Source of the DNA: Blastobasis lacticolella
Taxonomy: Eukaryota; Arthropoda; Insecta; Lepidoptera; Blastobasidae
Assembly (NCBI GenBank): GCA_905147135.1
Contig: LR990048.1
Coordinates: forward strand, 13,500,563-13,564,562
Reading direction: 5' to 3'
DNA: 64,000 nt
Shown here: piece by piece, positions 1 through 11,525 of the stretch
Layout: every line of letters begins with the position of its first letter
How positions within the stretch are numbered: position 1 is the stretch's first letter
Program-made: the position numbers and the translations under genes
Notes under the pieces: generated by a model
Database searches by the model: none
What the model was told of the DNA's origin: nothing
The model's input: the letters and a program-made list of their open reading frames with translations, nothing else

Positions 1-179
1 ATTTAAAATTATTAATACTATCACTACTTTCACTTGAGGGACAAGTACAGTGTTTGAAAGATGTGGAAAACGGCAACAGGTTCTTGATTTGCAAATCCTG
101 GGTAGTTATCCTGGATTCTGAATTACACCTCTTTTTAGGCGTCTTGAATTTTAGCTTATACTCATAAAGCTGTTTGTTT

Positions 180-603
180 ATTTGTGCATGCACAAGTCCG
201 ATCCTGCATGTAGTACTGCTGCCATCTCTGGGGTGGATCAGCCAAATACCAACTGGCCGCTTTGGATTGAGTGGAAGAAGATAATTTGTAACCCGCAATT
301 GATTGAGGCTAAGCTGCAGAGCCTCGAGCGTCGGCGTAAGGTTGCGCGTCTGTCGGTCTTCTACAGGTTGCATTTCGGAGAGTTGCGAAACAGTTACACG
401 AACTCATTCCGCCGGCCCCTATCCGCCATTAGGCGACGCGATCCGGGCGAGCGCTTGATCCTTATGTCGTGGATCTTCCAGCTGTCCGCATGAGCCGCTT
501 TGGTTCAGCCTTTATAATGCGTATCCGGACATACGCAAAGTCATCGGTATGGTGAAACAAGCTGGCCTACTCGATAAGTTTGTGAAAAACAACCAATTTA
601 AGA
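180..603 (+). pseudogene. Decayed 3' end of a non-LTR retrotransposon ORF2 (reverse transcriptase C-terminus)
   Basis: The translation from about 300 reads SLERRRKVARLSVFYRLHFG, a pattern typical of the C-terminal end of insect non-LTR ORF2 proteins. After a frameshift near 400 the next frame continues with HELIPPAP, then VVDLPAVRMSRFGSAF, and is broken by an in-frame stop near 430. No poly-A tail or target-site duplication was seen. It is a dead relic unrelated in position to any other element here. The LINE clade cannot be fixed from this short end. Confidence 0.6.
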
Positions 604-3600
604 AACCTGAATAATTTGATAATTTTCCAAAACCTCAGTCATGAATGTGTTAAAATCTTGATTCTATGTTACAATGTTTATGTTTATTGTTTGTACTGTT
701 ATTCTCGGAGTGAAAATTGCTTACATCATGCTAAAGTTGTATGTCTGATTTATTATGTAATACACAGAGAAAAAAAATTATGTAATACCTGTCGGTAGAG
801 TGCGCGCCAGATAACTAGACTCGAGACTGATGACATGAACGGTGAATGGAACTGGAGACAGCCATAAAGTTGTTGTCGCTGACTGTCTGTTAAATGTAGT
901 TAGCGAGTCGTTATCTTGCGAACACTAGTATACACGTAGTAAGTAGCTAGAAGAAACATTTTTTGTGTTATGGGAGGCTTTTGTCATCGATTGATTATTT
1001 GCTTTGTGTAAATTGCTAAGATGTTTTTACGATTTATGACGGATATAGTGACAGACTGTACCCGTTCAATGCTTGTGGTGCCGACCCGAACATGGTATAA
1101 GGACAGCGGGATTGCGATTGGATTTAGTCGTAAGTGAATTCACAAAGTCAATACCTAAACAAATAGGCCGGTGGAAGGTACTGTAACCTTACAATACAGG
1201 TCATCCTAGTGTAAGGGACAGTGCTCACATGGGTTGGGTACATTATTTCATACCTACAACCTATAAAATCAAATTCATAGAAAAAAGACTGTGGATGGCT
1301 CCAAGACAGGCGTTTCCGGACTTGTTATATGTACAGTATTACAGATGGCAGCCGACAATATTTACAACATTTTGCTAACAGGAAGATTTTCTGTGACATA
1401 AAAGACAAATTGGAACTTTGTCGCATTCGATGGAGACTCAGCATTTAAAAGCTGGATTCCATATTTTGATTTTTGTGTACAGTGTATGTTAGTGGTGGAA
1501 AATTTTGAATTTAAATATATTAGTAATATAAGTAAGCTTCGGCTTAACGAAGTACTTATCTATTTAAAAGATATCTCTAACATCATAGATATAACGTTCA
1601 ATCTCTAGCGTCATAGGTATAAGGTTCATTGTTTTCGTATCAGTCCGTAAACTGGATTGAAACTGTCTGCAACTACAAACAACTTCTACACCGCTTCAGC
1701 GCTATGTCTACCACAGGGTACATACAAACGTTACCGGCATATACGGCCGAACAAACCCATTTGCCAATGAAAAGCAAACACAGGTACCTGAGGTTACCGC
1801 TGCACCAAAGTTATGGCAGAGCATGCATAATTTGCACTGAAACAAGAACATCTTCCACCAAGTCCAAGACAGATTCTCAATAATTAACATCTTGGAATTG
1901 ATTTTGTCAGGTAGGAAAACGTGTTTGAGAATTTGTCTGATTTTTTCCAGCACCTTTGGGCAAATTTTGTGACGATTTTCAAGATTATTTTCGGGATTAC
2001 ATTATCAGGACGGTTGGTGACGACACGGATGTATTATTATTTAAAATTAATTAATCATTCAAAAGTATCTTGGAGATATAAATCATATATATAATTTGAT
2101 TATATCAACAATAGTATATAATAGTTAATCTAAGTTTTATATCTATAAACATAAAAATCAATTGCCACATGTATAGATTTTTTTGTTGCGTTCGTAATTG
2201 TAAGGTTTATATGAAATAAACTTTAAGGGAAATCGAGTTTTGAACTTAATGCGTCTGAAAACTGCAGGGGTCACCAGTAGAGAATAAAAAAAGGTGTTTC
2301 AACGATAAAAAAGTTTCACCTAAGATAAATAATAATCAAACAAACATGACTACCGAAGCCACAGAATATCCGAAGCTACGAATCGAAACATTCAAAAATC
2401 CTGTTCATATGTTGCCGTATCCTAAGTAAATTTGATTCTCAGCCAGAGTAAAATGCTCTTGGAGCTTGTCTCTACCAAAATTTGTGGAGCCAATGAAATA
2501 CACGTGAATTTTATATTTCTACTTTGAAACTTACTTTGTCGTGTTCAAGAATATCTCGAGCATTTCGGGAAGAAATACGACTATTTGCTTTTCCCACGTC
2601 AACATTTTGAACTTTTCAGTTGATTTCAACGTAATAGTGATTGATCCGGGCTGAAATCAGAGAAATCAAGGCTTTAATTACCAACCCACATTTAGATACT
2701 GCGGCACATTGCTTGTGTGAATCATGAAGGAGCTGTCCAAACGGAGGGCGAGGGCTTAAATTACCATGCAAATGGAATTTGTAGCGGCGCGTTATATCTC
2801 CACCACATATCTTTAATAACCATAAATCCAACAATCGTAACAGTCCATCATTTATAGTGCAGAAAAAACGAGGTACGCCTACGGTTTGGTGAAGCAGCAA
2901 GGATTTCATTCCATTTGACGCGGTCGAACGAATTAGCTAAACTAAACAGTGTAGATGAGATTGTTAGTCGGGATAAAATAGGGAATTAAAAGGAAAAATC
3001 GCCCGTCCGTCCGTGGAAATGGGCCCGACGTGCGATCTCCGTTGCGGGTTTTCTAAAAACAAAGTCACTTTGCCGCTGTTGCGCGGTTTACCTCGTAGTT
3101 ATGTAGCTGAACAGCTTTATACGGTACCAAGGAGGCAAATAATTATACGACCCACCTTCGGGGTGTCGTAGCGTATTACTTTTACAGTTTCGGGTCTACG
3201 TACTCGCCACAGGTGCGATCAGGAGCGATTATGAGGTCCTACTATTATCCTCTGGACCCAAGCGAACCTCACCTGCACGCGGCTCCCTTCTGAAAGATGG
3301 ACCAGGCTCTGGTGAACCAGCCTAACAGTTTGTGCGGGCCTGATAGCAGTTGCCGCACGTAACAAGCCAAAACCACCACAAAACTTTCATTTCCTGTTTC
3401 AGTAAATCTGAAAACGCTTTTCTAGTAGAATAGCGGACCCTGGCAGGCAGATCCGCTAGCCGCTGAGCCGTGATTTACCGTGAGTGCCTAAATCTCATAT
3501 GCAACCCACCAGCCAAATCTGAAGGCTGTAACGCACGTGGCCAGCGACGTCATTGATAAAAAAGGGCTTTTAATTTAATGTTACCCAACAAGCTGCTCTA

Positions 3601-4150
3601 TCACAGGCTACCCTAAATGATCGAACAGGTAAATTTAATTCATAAATAAATGAGTGACCTAGACTAAGCACAAGTATTTTTGTCTAAAGGCATTATCTAT
3701 CCAGCAGTGCACACGGCTAGCGTCCGGTTTAGAACGACCCGTACCGATAATCCGCTTTTAACCAGATCCTACCGGTAACGCTGTCTGGAATATCTCGTGG
3801 GAACAAAGGTGGGACACCAAGGGTAAATATATCTTCCTAAGTATAATGCACTAAAGCTGTTTAATTATTACTTACAAAATCGAATATTTCTCTTATCAAT
3901 TGCTATTTCTCGTATGTATACTTAAACCATAAACGATAAATTATTTCATGATGGTATGATATGCTATACTATCTCGGAAAGTCCATTTGATTATGGATGT
4001 GTGCGTAAGCTAGATAGCGCTCGTCAGTCAATTATATCCAGTCCGAGCCAAATGCCATGACGGCTCAATCCATACCGGAGTGGCGGAATGCAGTAATCAC
4101 TTTTCCATAATATCCACCCCGGAATGCAGATCGCAATGTTAAAGACCGAA
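604..4150. other. No gene recognised (intergenic, 3' of the kinase gene)
   Basis: AT-rich sequence with short open stretches (for example around 1629-1883 and 2616-2909) that show no recognisable domain, start context or splice structure. The stretch around 3000-3600 is more GC-balanced and may be an old repeat, but I do not recognise it. Confidence 0.4.
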
Positions 4151-4169
4151 AAAGTAAATAAAAAAATAA

Positions 4170-4415
4170 ATGTGCTTGGACAAATTCACACAGCACCATC
4201 TAGCCTCAAAGTAAGCAAAACTTGTGTTATGGGTGATAGGTAACTGATAACCTACTTATATACTTTTTTTAAATACATACTTTTTATACAGACTACACCC
4301 AGATCTGTAACAGATAATAAAATTCATCATTTCGATTTCTGCTCGGCCGGGAATCGAACCCGGGACCTCTGCGTGGCGACCGGCATGGTAAGCAACTGAA
4401 TCACTCCGATCGTCA
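4170..4415 (-). repeat. tRNA-headed SINE (family A), minus-strand copy
   Basis: Read on the minus strand, a tRNA-like head (4350-4415) contains a B-box-like GGTTCGAT motif ('gggaatcgaacccgggacc' on plus). A body follows, ending near 'ggacaaattcacacagcacc' on the plus strand. The same head and tail occur in opposite orientation at 5064-5335, and the tail alone recurs at 24930-24995. This is a dispersed element rather than a functional tRNA gene. Confidence 0.75.
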
Positions 4416-5063
4416 AAACTAAACGCTGCCCGTCTTCTGATCTACGTTACTAGATCGATAGTAAGCCTCTTAAGAATCGATACGGCACCCATTAAGTAAA
4501 CAGTAATTGCTAAATATGGCCACCACATGGCCAAATAGAAGCTTTACTATATAAAGCACATTATACCGGCGATATACACGGTGTTTGATACGAGTCATTT
4601 GCAGTATGGCTCATTTGTAATAGCCGGACAAAGCCCAACACGCGCCGTCAATGGACGCCGCTGTGACCCACTGAATTGTTATGCCAGTCTTTACAACTAC
4701 ATCCCCTAGACACATACGGTCCTCTGAATTGATATATTGTTTGGACCCCTGCCTTCCCTAAGAAAGGTTTTTAATTATTCTGTCATTGGGAAGGTGACGC
4801 TGATGCTCTTTAACTTGGTTTATGAAACGAGTTAAGTGTTTGGAAAAAAATCAAGATGTAAAGGGCTGAAAGTTTGAAAAAAAAAAAGCATCTAGTCTTA
4901 CAAGTTAATGCAGGACCTAGAAAAATTAAAGGAGGTCTACTGAGTGCGAGGAAAATTGGAGGAAAAATTTATAATTATTGTAATTAATCTTTTTCTAGCT
5001 AAGGCTCAGTTTCCTCTAGGGGTAAGGTTCTTTTTTATTGTTGTATACTTAATTTGTTGCAGA
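4416..5063. other. No gene recognised between the inverted SINE copies
   Basis: AT-rich spacer between two oppositely oriented family A SINEs. It has a purine-rich run near 4840-4980 and no coding signal. Confidence 0.4.
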
Positions 5064-5335
5064 CGACCTGAGTGGTTCAGTTGGGTAACATCCGGTCCGG
5101 CCTAACGGCCAAACAGCCGGTCTCCCACGCAGAGGTCCCAGGTTTGATTCCCGGCCGGGCATATATTGAAATGAGGAATTTTTATTTCTGTTACGGGTCT
5201 GAGTGTTGTTTGTGTAATTAGTATATATTTAAAATATATATGTAATTAGTTTATCAGTTTTCTGGCACCCATAACACTACCTTTACTTACTTTGGGGCTA
5301 GATGCCACTGTGTGAATGATTTTTTTGTATTTATC
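5064..5335 (+). repeat. tRNA-headed SINE (family A), plus-strand copy
   Basis: Starts with a tRNA-like head ('gagtggttcagttggg' then 'ggtttgattcccggccggg') and runs into the same body and tail as the copy at 4170-4415, reading towards 'gatgccactgtgtgaatga'. The head has an extra insertion relative to a cloverleaf, so it would not fold as a working tRNA. Confidence 0.75.
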
Positions 5336-5504
5336 AATTACATTCTTTGAAAATAGAGTTGCAAGCAGAATTAAATTGTGAAAAAATCAATAAAGTTTCA
5401 GTATATTTTGGTTTTTCTATCTACTTAAAATATTTACGAACACACATTGAGAGTAGATCTCGTCCACAGAGTTGTGCTTGCTAATCTGACTACGAATATC
5501 ATAT

Positions 5505-5532
5505 TAATAAATAAATAAATAAATAAATAAAT
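5505..5532. repeat. (AAAT)n microsatellite
   Basis: A run of about seven ATAA/AAAT units followed directly by its complement 'atttattta', giving a small AT palindrome. Confidence 0.8.
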
Positions 5533-5535
5533 TTA

Positions 5536-6139
5536 TTTATTCAAATAAAATTAATCTAAAATTACAAGTTAGTTAAAAATTACAACATACCTACTTTTAG
5601 TTAATGGGTACAAATAAAATAAAGGCTACATATTTGCAACTCTTGCACAAATAATAATAGGTACTTAATTCTAGTTATTGATAGTTTGGATACCTAAACT
5701 AAGTAAATGATTTACTTGTATCTTAGGCATCCATAATAATCCATAATATAAGTAGAATGAACATCTAAATCCGTGTGTAGCGTTTATCCCAACAGCATGC
5801 AGCTGGTAGGAGTCTACGTCGGCTTGGTGATAAATCGTCCAAAAACAATAGCACGGCCGGCCGGTGCCTATACGTCGCGGCATCGGACATACATAAATCA
5901 GGTGGTTTACTAACAGGCTTGCGCCGTATTGTATGCTGGGCGACAGCCCAAAATTGATACTCTAACGTACAATGAAAACGACCAAAGGGTCAAAAGGAGG
6001 ATTTGTCAAACGTACCTAATCCTGTAGCAAGAGGCCAAAAAGATAAAATCTGAGTTAATAATGTAAGGATTTTGGTGATTAGTTGCGTATTGCCTGACGG
6101 AGTAGAGTTTACAAGCGTGTGGCACCAAGCCATGTTTTG
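5536..6139. other. No gene recognised
   Basis: AT-rich sequence left of the SINE/LINE nest. A short minus-strand open frame at 5671-5883 has no recognisable domain. Confidence 0.4.
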
Positions 6140-6256
6140 ACTTCGGTTTTCGGAGAGGCAGGGCATAGCGGGGTATCCCGTTCGAAATACCTCCTTACAG
6201 AATACCGCAGCTAAACAACACTCTCTTAAATAGTATTGTGTTTCTGTCGGTAAGTA
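6140..6256 (+). repeat. SINE family B, 5' part, interrupted by the Jockey-like LINE
   Basis: The segment 'cagggcatagcggggtatc' through 'tagtattgtgtttctg' matches the start of the SINE at 19085-19440. The remaining part of that SINE resumes at 11526 on the far side of the LINE, so one element has been split by the LINE insertion. Confidence 0.8.
6245..6256. repeat. Target-site duplication of the LINE, left copy
   Basis: The 12-bp string TGTCGGTAAGTA occurs here and again at 11526-11537, directly after the poly-A tail, as a target-site duplication made by target-primed reverse transcription should. Confidence 0.9.
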
Positions 6257-6733
6257 CAGTATCCGTTTTGGCTTCGTAGCGCACCCCCGCGTCGCTCGTT
6301 GCCAGCTCGCTTCCGTTTTGCTTACGTATTTCGCAAGTTTTCGCGCGCGTTCACTTCGCGTTGCGAGCCCGCGTCCCGCTGAGCGTAACGAATTATAGTT
6401 ACGTTCATTCAGAGACGTAGTTTCTTGTTACCGATTCGTCGGTAACACAAAGCTGCGTTTCTGCCGCGTTGAGTTGGTGGATACTTAACGGTGACAACTA
6501 AGCCAACTAGCGTTGCCCCGGTGCGCTGTTAAGGCCCCTCAGGTCTTAGCGAAACCGGACGTCCCGATCCCATTGCACTTGGGCCTGCCCAAGGGTGACG
6601 GATAGCGGCATATCCATTAGGGATAGCCGCTCCACCGACCCCCTCTCCCCTCTCCCCCCTGCCTCGCGCAGGGAGGACGCCCCGCGTCTCTCGGTCCCTC
6701 GTCGACATCTCTCGTCCCTCTTCTCGCCTCCCA

Positions 6734-8320
6734 ATGGCGACGGTCTCGGTGGAGGATTTCGCCGCTCAGGCGGTGAAATTGCTCCTCCGAGCAAATCTAG
6801 GCCAGGACAACTACGTCGTACGTAGTTACCTGGCGTCAGTGGGGAGTGCCCCTCAGGCCCCCCGCGAGCCCTCTGAGGACATGGAGTTTGAGGACTCCGT
6901 GTCCCAGGTCTCAGCGCCGCCCTCCCGCAAGAGGGCGGCTTCTCTGTCCGGGGACGACTCTTCGTCCTCGACCACCGTGACGGGAACTCTTTCCGTCACC
7001 CCCGTCCCACCCTCTGCGGCCGAGCTCGACGGATTCGAGCTCGTCGCTAAATCTAAGCGGCACCGAAAGCGGGCCGCCCGCTCAGTGTCCGAGGCCTCGT
7101 CCGAGGCCGCCGCGCCCGCCCCGGTCGCGGTCGCGGTTCTCTCTAGCCCCGCGTCCCCCGACTCGAGCGTGACTGCTGCCGCTCGCGAGACCGCGCCGTC
7201 TGGCCCTAAGCCAGTAGCGCGTTTTGCCCCCCCTGCCCCGTCTAAAGCCAAGCCCCCGCCCCCTGTTTTCCTTAGGGAAAAGTCCAAGTGGGAGTTAGTC
7301 TCCCGTCTCTGCGCGGAACAGCGCGTCCGCTATACCCGTGCCTCAAACACGGGTATAGCCGTTAAGATTGACGTCGAGTCGATCGACGACTTCAGGAGCC
7401 TTACTAGGCTCCTAGCCCACAACAAAATAGGTTACCACACCTACGCCCTCCCTGAGGAGCGTAAGGTGCGTGCGGTACTCCGTGGAGTGCCGCACGAGCT
7501 TTCCAATGAGGCCATTCTCATGGACCTCAAGTCCAAAGATTTCCCCGCCGAGGCTGTACACAAGATGTACAGCCGGTCCGGCAAACAATTTCCCATGGCG
7601 CTGGTGGTGCTTTCCAACACCACCGGTGCCAGGACTATATTCCGGGGAGGCTTCACGGTCTGTGGGCTCTCCGGAATCAAAGTCGAGGCCCCGCATAAAC
7701 GCGGTTCCCCAGGGCAGTGCCATCGCTGCCAATTTTATGGCCACGCGTCGGCCAACTGCTCGGCCCCGCCGCGCTGTGTCAAGTGCGGCGAAGGCCACAC
7801 TGCCAAGGAGTGCGCGCGTACGCGCGACTCCACCACCCCTCCCTTCTGTTGCAATTGTGGCCAATCTGGCCACACTGCAAACTACAGGGGTTGCCCGCGC
7901 GCCCCTCGTCCCCGCACTTCCGCGCCAAAGCCCACTAAGGGCAAAGGCGCAAATCCCTCTGCGCCGAAGCCCGCTAAGGGCAAAGGTGCAAGGCCGCCGC
8001 CGCCTTCAGCGACAGTGGCCCACTATCCCCCCCTCAAGGCCAAAGGGCCCCCCCCGAGCGCGGCTCCAGCCGCAGCTTGGGGCCCGCCCAAGGCCCCGGG
8101 GCCGAAGGCTCCCCCCACCACCTCTCCCCCCAAGGCCATCAGCCACCAGCCCCCGCCCTCTTCTTTGGCGGAGGATATGCATTACATATCCTCCATTCTT
8201 GCGTCCGTCAACATTGACGAGATCCCCGTCCTGGCACGCAAACTGCGTAACGCCTCCACCCAGCTCGAGCGTTTAGACGCACTTGTCGAGCATTACTCCC
8301 TCGTCCAGGCCCTAAAGTAA
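6734..8320 (+). CDS. LINE ORF1: Gag-like nucleic-acid-binding protein with three zinc knuckles
   Basis: A 528-residue protein that should bind the element's RNA into ribonucleoprotein particles and chaperone target-primed reverse transcription. The N-terminal third is Ser/Pro/Ala-rich and low in complexity. A middle region (about 185-325) resembles the folded RNA-binding part of insect LINE Gags. Three CCHC-type knuckles lie at residues 329-387: CHRCQFYGHASANC, CVKCGEGHTAKEC and a third starting CCNCGQSGH. A Pro/Lys-rich tract follows, then a C-terminal helix-like segment. The start is the ATG in CCAATGG, the first in a long open frame. The stop overlaps the ATG of ORF2 in TAATG. Strong GC bias at third positions explains the many shadow frames here. 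Confidence 0.92.
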   Translation: MATVSVEDFAAQAVKLLLRANLGQDNYVVRSYLASVGSAPQAPREPSEDMEFEDSVSQVSAPPSRKRAASLSGDDSSSSTTVTGTLSVTPVPPSAAELDGFELVAKSKRHRKRAARSVSEASSEAAAPAPVAVAVLSSPASPDSSVTAAARETAPSGPKPVARFAPPAPSKAKPPPPVFLREKSKWELVSRLCAEQRVRYTRASNTGIAVKIDVESIDDFRSLTRLLAHNKIGYHTYALPEERKVRAVLRGVPHELSNEAILMDLKSKDFPAEAVHKMYSRSGKQFPMALVVLSNTTGARTIFRGGFTVCGLSGIKVEAPHKRGSPGQCHRCQFYGHASANCSAPPRCVKCGEGHTAKECARTRDSTTPPFCCNCGQSGHTANYRGCPRAPRPRTSAPKPTKGKGANPSAPKPAKGKGARPPPPSATVAHYPPLKAKGPPPSAAPAAAWGPPKAPGPKAPPTTSPPKAISHQPPPSSLAEDMHYISSILASVNIDEIPVLARKLRNASTQLERLDALVEHYSLVQALK

Positions 8321-11250
8321 TGCCCCAGGCGCTTCACGCCACACCCCCCACTCCCGCCAGTGTCGGCACCGGTCGCATGAGGCCGGGTGGGGTTTCGCTT
8401 GTTTCTTTTAATGTGCGCAGTCTACGCACAAACATCTCCGAACTTAGGACGTTCGTTAGGAGCAGGGAGCTCGACCTACTTCTCCTTCAGGAGACTTGGC
8501 TCAAGCCTTCGATCCAGAAGGGTATTTCGATCCCCGGCTTCTCCCTTGTCAGGGATGACAGGTCCCCCACCGCGTCATCGCGTGGTGGAGGAACTGCCAT
8601 TTACTACAAGAGATCGCTTCATTGCTCCCCTCTTCCAACTCCAACTCTCTCGAGTATGGAGGCCTCCGTAGTGCAGCTAGGCATGACAGGACATCCGTCC
8701 CTGATCATAGCCTCTGTCTACATCCCCGCCGGCTCCCTGCCACTCAAAAGCGACTTCGAAGCGCTTCTCTCGCTAGGCGACTCTGTTATTATGTTCGGAG
8801 ATTTCAACTCCAAACATACCGACTGGACGTGTTCCTCCACCAACACGAGCGGTGTCCACTTAATGGACATCGTTCGGTCTCTCGACCTAGACGTGTATTG
8901 CCCCCTCTCCCCTACCCACTACCCAGACAGAGTGGATCACCGTCCCGATGTACTGGACTTTGCGATAGTGAAGGGCGTGTCGCTCACCCTCCGGTCGATC
9001 GACACCCTCGACGACTTAGGCTCCGACCACCGTCCAGTCTCCCTAGTACTAGGCTCCCCCACCCCTATCTCTCCCCCACTGCCGCGAACTTTCACGAAGT
9101 GGGAAGGATTCAAAGAGTCCATGGCGGCCGTCATGGACGCGCCCGACTCGCCGCTCGCTTTTTCATCCGACTACTTCGATAGTCCGGATAAAATCGACGC
9201 TGCGGTAGCCTCGTTAACGTCCCACATTCGGTCAGCGTTGAAGGACAACGAAGTGGTGGCCCCTGTCGTTAATCGGCAGGGACTCCCACTCGAAGTTCGA
9301 AACCTGATCAAAGCCAAAAACGCAGCCCTCCGGAGGGCCGCACTCTATCCGACCCCAGAGTACAGACGCACTGCGAACCGACTTCAGCGGGCAGTGCGAG
9401 CACGTCTCGACGAAATGAGGAACTCCCAATGGGGGGACCTCATGCAGACGATTTCCCCGTCCCATCAAGCGTACTACAAAGTGGCGAAAGCCCTTCGTAC
9501 AGACGCCAGAGTCTCCATCCCTCCTCTTGTTCGCCCAGACGGCACAATTGCGTTTGCGGACACCGAGAAAGCCGAATGCTTTGCAGATAGCATTGCTTCA
9601 CAATGCTCCCCTAGCACCATGGAGTGCGACCCCGGTCACGTGCGTGCGGTGGAAGACGAAGTCCGTCAAAAGACCTCGCTCCCTCCCACCACGGACCCTG
9701 TCACAGTGTCCCCCGACGACATCCACTCCTTCATCAAGGGTCTCAAATCTAACAAAGCGCCGGGCGCGGATGGAATTTCCAACCAAGCGCTTAAGTACCT
9801 CCCCGAGCAGGTGCTTACTTTGTTAGCGATCATTTTTAATGCTTGCTTTGACCATTGCCACTTTCCGACCGCGTGGAAAGAAGCCATAGTCATAGGCATT
9901 CCCAAACCGGGAAAGCCGTTAAATGTAGCGTCATCCCACCGCCCGATAAGCCTCCTCAAGGCATTAGGGAAGTTATTCGAGAGAGTAGTGCTCTCTCGAA
10001 TGAAAGAACATCTCTTCAAAGACGATGTTCTTATTCCCCATCAATTCGGCTTTCGTCCCAAACACAATTGCCCCAGACAAGTCCATCGTATAGTAGAATA
10101 CATCCTCAATGGATTCTACCCAAAGAGAGAAAAGACGGTCGCAGTCTTCTACGACGTCGCCAAGGCCTTCGACAAAGTCTGGCACGAAGGCCTTGTTTAC
10201 AAGCTATACAAGCTTGGTCTCTCCGATCGACTCGTCCGACTAGTAGCGTCCTATTTAAAACACCGTACCTTTCGGTTCAGACACGAAGGTACTTTGTCTT
10301 CCCCACGTCAACTGAAGGCCGGCGTCCCGCAAGGCTCTGTACTCTCTCCCCTACTCTATATATCGTACACGAACGATATTCCCGTCCCCGACAACGGGGT
10401 GCAACTGTCCCTTTTCGCCGACGACACGGCAATCTACGCCAAAGGGCGAAGGCCACCCATGGCAAAGCTCCAAAAGGCGGTGAACAAGCTCGAAGCTTGG
10501 TTCAAACTGTGGCGCATCGAAGTGAATCCGGAGAAGAGCTCCGCGGTTTGCTTCGATGTTAAGCGCAGACGGGGTGACAGCGACCCCCCTCCCCTCCGCA
10601 TGCAAGGGAAACTAGTTCCCTGGCAGCGCGCTGTAAAATATCTAGGCGTCACGCTTGACAAAAGGCTCACTTTCCGGCCCCATGTCGAAAGAGTGTGCCG
10701 CACCGCCCGTTTCTACCTGGGTCGCCTCAACAGTATGTTGGGTCGATTCAGTAAAATGTCCCTCAGGAACAAGCGAACCCTCTACAAGGTGTGCATTCGA
10801 CCGGTGTTGACATACGCCTCCCCCGTCTTCGCTCACGCGAGCTCCCACGTCACTAAGAAACTGCAAATTGTGCAGAACATCTTCTGCCGTAGGGCAACGG
10901 CGGCTCCATGGTACGTCCGCAATGCGGACCTACACCGTGACATGGACCTGCCTACCCTGCAGCAGTTTCTTAGAACGCTCTCCGAGACCTTTTTCAAGGC
11001 CGCGGAGGAGCACCCCAACCCGCTCGTGCGAGAGGCAGCAGCCTACGCTCCCCGCCCGGTCTCCGGCCACGTGGTACGGAGACCGAGACACGTCCTCGCG
11101 GATCCCCCCGACGAACTGTCGAGCGCCCTGAACCTCCTCCTGGAGGCTCAGGACGACTCGACAGAGCCCCCCCATGCCGTTTCAGCGGCCCCCGTAGGCC
11201 CCCAATCCCAATCCACAGCAGCGGGACCCCCTTCTGGGGTTTCGCTATAA
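8320..11250 (+). CDS. LINE ORF2: AP-type endonuclease plus reverse transcriptase
   Basis: A 976-residue protein that nicks the target DNA and copies element RNA into it. The exonuclease/endonuclease/phosphatase domain covers about residues 25-245: SFNVRSL, QETWL at 57-61, GDFNSKHTDW at 160-169 and SDHRPV near 235. The RT spans roughly 470-760: KAPGADGISN, HRPISLL, QFGFRPKHN, YDVAKAFDKVW, GVPQGSVLSPLL and the catalytic FADD at 699-702. A thumb and C-terminal region follow with no RNase H, matching Jockey-clade proteins in order and length. All catalytic motifs look intact. Translation probably depends on termination-reinitiation, because its ATG shares one base with the TAA of ORF1. Confidence 0.95.
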   Translation: MPQALHATPPTPASVGTGRMRPGGVSLVSFNVRSLRTNISELRTFVRSRELDLLLLQETWLKPSIQKGISIPGFSLVRDDRSPTASSRGGGTAIYYKRSLHCSPLPTPTLSSMEASVVQLGMTGHPSLIIASVYIPAGSLPLKSDFEALLSLGDSVIMFGDFNSKHTDWTCSSTNTSGVHLMDIVRSLDLDVYCPLSPTHYPDRVDHRPDVLDFAIVKGVSLTLRSIDTLDDLGSDHRPVSLVLGSPTPISPPLPRTFTKWEGFKESMAAVMDAPDSPLAFSSDYFDSPDKIDAAVASLTSHIRSALKDNEVVAPVVNRQGLPLEVRNLIKAKNAALRRAALYPTPEYRRTANRLQRAVRARLDEMRNSQWGDLMQTISPSHQAYYKVAKALRTDARVSIPPLVRPDGTIAFADTEKAECFADSIASQCSPSTMECDPGHVRAVEDEVRQKTSLPPTTDPVTVSPDDIHSFIKGLKSNKAPGADGISNQALKYLPEQVLTLLAIIFNACFDHCHFPTAWKEAIVIGIPKPGKPLNVASSHRPISLLKALGKLFERVVLSRMKEHLFKDDVLIPHQFGFRPKHNCPRQVHRIVEYILNGFYPKREKTVAVFYDVAKAFDKVWHEGLVYKLYKLGLSDRLVRLVASYLKHRTFRFRHEGTLSSPRQLKAGVPQGSVLSPLLYISYTNDIPVPDNGVQLSLFADDTAIYAKGRRPPMAKLQKAVNKLEAWFKLWRIEVNPEKSSAVCFDVKRRRGDSDPPPLRMQGKLVPWQRAVKYLGVTLDKRLTFRPHVERVCRTARFYLGRLNSMLGRFSKMSLRNKRTLYKVCIRPVLTYASPVFAHASSHVTKKLQIVQNIFCRRATAAPWYVRNADLHRDMDLPTLQQFLRTLSETFFKAAEEHPNPLVREAAAYAPRPVSGHVVRRPRHVLADPPDELSSALNLLLEAQDDSTEPPHAVSAAPVGPQSQSTAAGPPSGVSL

Positions 11251-11525
11251 ATTCTCCAGCGTATGCTCCGTAAGGAGTGACGTTGAGCGCACCCCGTCCC
11301 TACGGGGTGTAGCATCCGATGAAACCTGAAAGGCCCTTATGGCTACAGGTGCTTCCAGGGGGTGTTTAGTACGTATGCGCCTAGGTTCTTTTGGCGAGTC
11401 GTGCATAACCAGTCCGGCCGGCCGGCTGGGATACTCATGAGAGTTCACCTCCTCCCTCCCAACCGCATTACCGGAGGGTGCCCATTTCCTTTGCGTTGGG
11501 CAAAAAAAAAAAAAAAAAAAAAAAA
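11251..11525 (+). other. LINE 3' UTR and poly-A tail
   Basis: The roughly 250-nt 3' UTR ends in 24 consecutive A residues (11502-11525), followed at once by the right target-site duplication. No AATAAA signal was seen immediately before the tail. Confidence 0.85.

Larger units (their letters stand above)
6257..11525 (+). mobile_element. Full-length Jockey-like non-LTR retrotransposon (LINE)
   Basis: A 5269-bp element bounded by a perfect 12-bp target-site duplication. It begins CAGTATCC, an initiator-like CAGT start as in Jockey elements with internal promoters. It carries a roughly 477-nt GC-rich 5' UTR, ORF1 (6734-8320), ORF2 (8320-11250), a 3' UTR and a 24-A tail (11502-11525). Both ORFs are open from start to stop. 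There is no RNase H domain after the RT, as expected for the Jockey clade. GC content is far above the flanks. Intact ORFs, full length and an undamaged duplication indicate a recent, potentially competent insertion. The clade call is from motif and layout recognition only. Confidence 0.92.

Noticed and set aside
6853..7287. Long minus-strand open frame over LINE ORF1
   Set aside because: Shadow of the GC-rich ORF1 frame; low complexity and no domain. The same holds for the other frames within 6546-11175 in both strands.
7470..8276. 268-codon plus-strand frame in another phase of LINE ORF1
   Set aside because: Arg/Pro-rich product of GC-rich third positions; ORF1 with its zinc knuckles is clearly the real frame.
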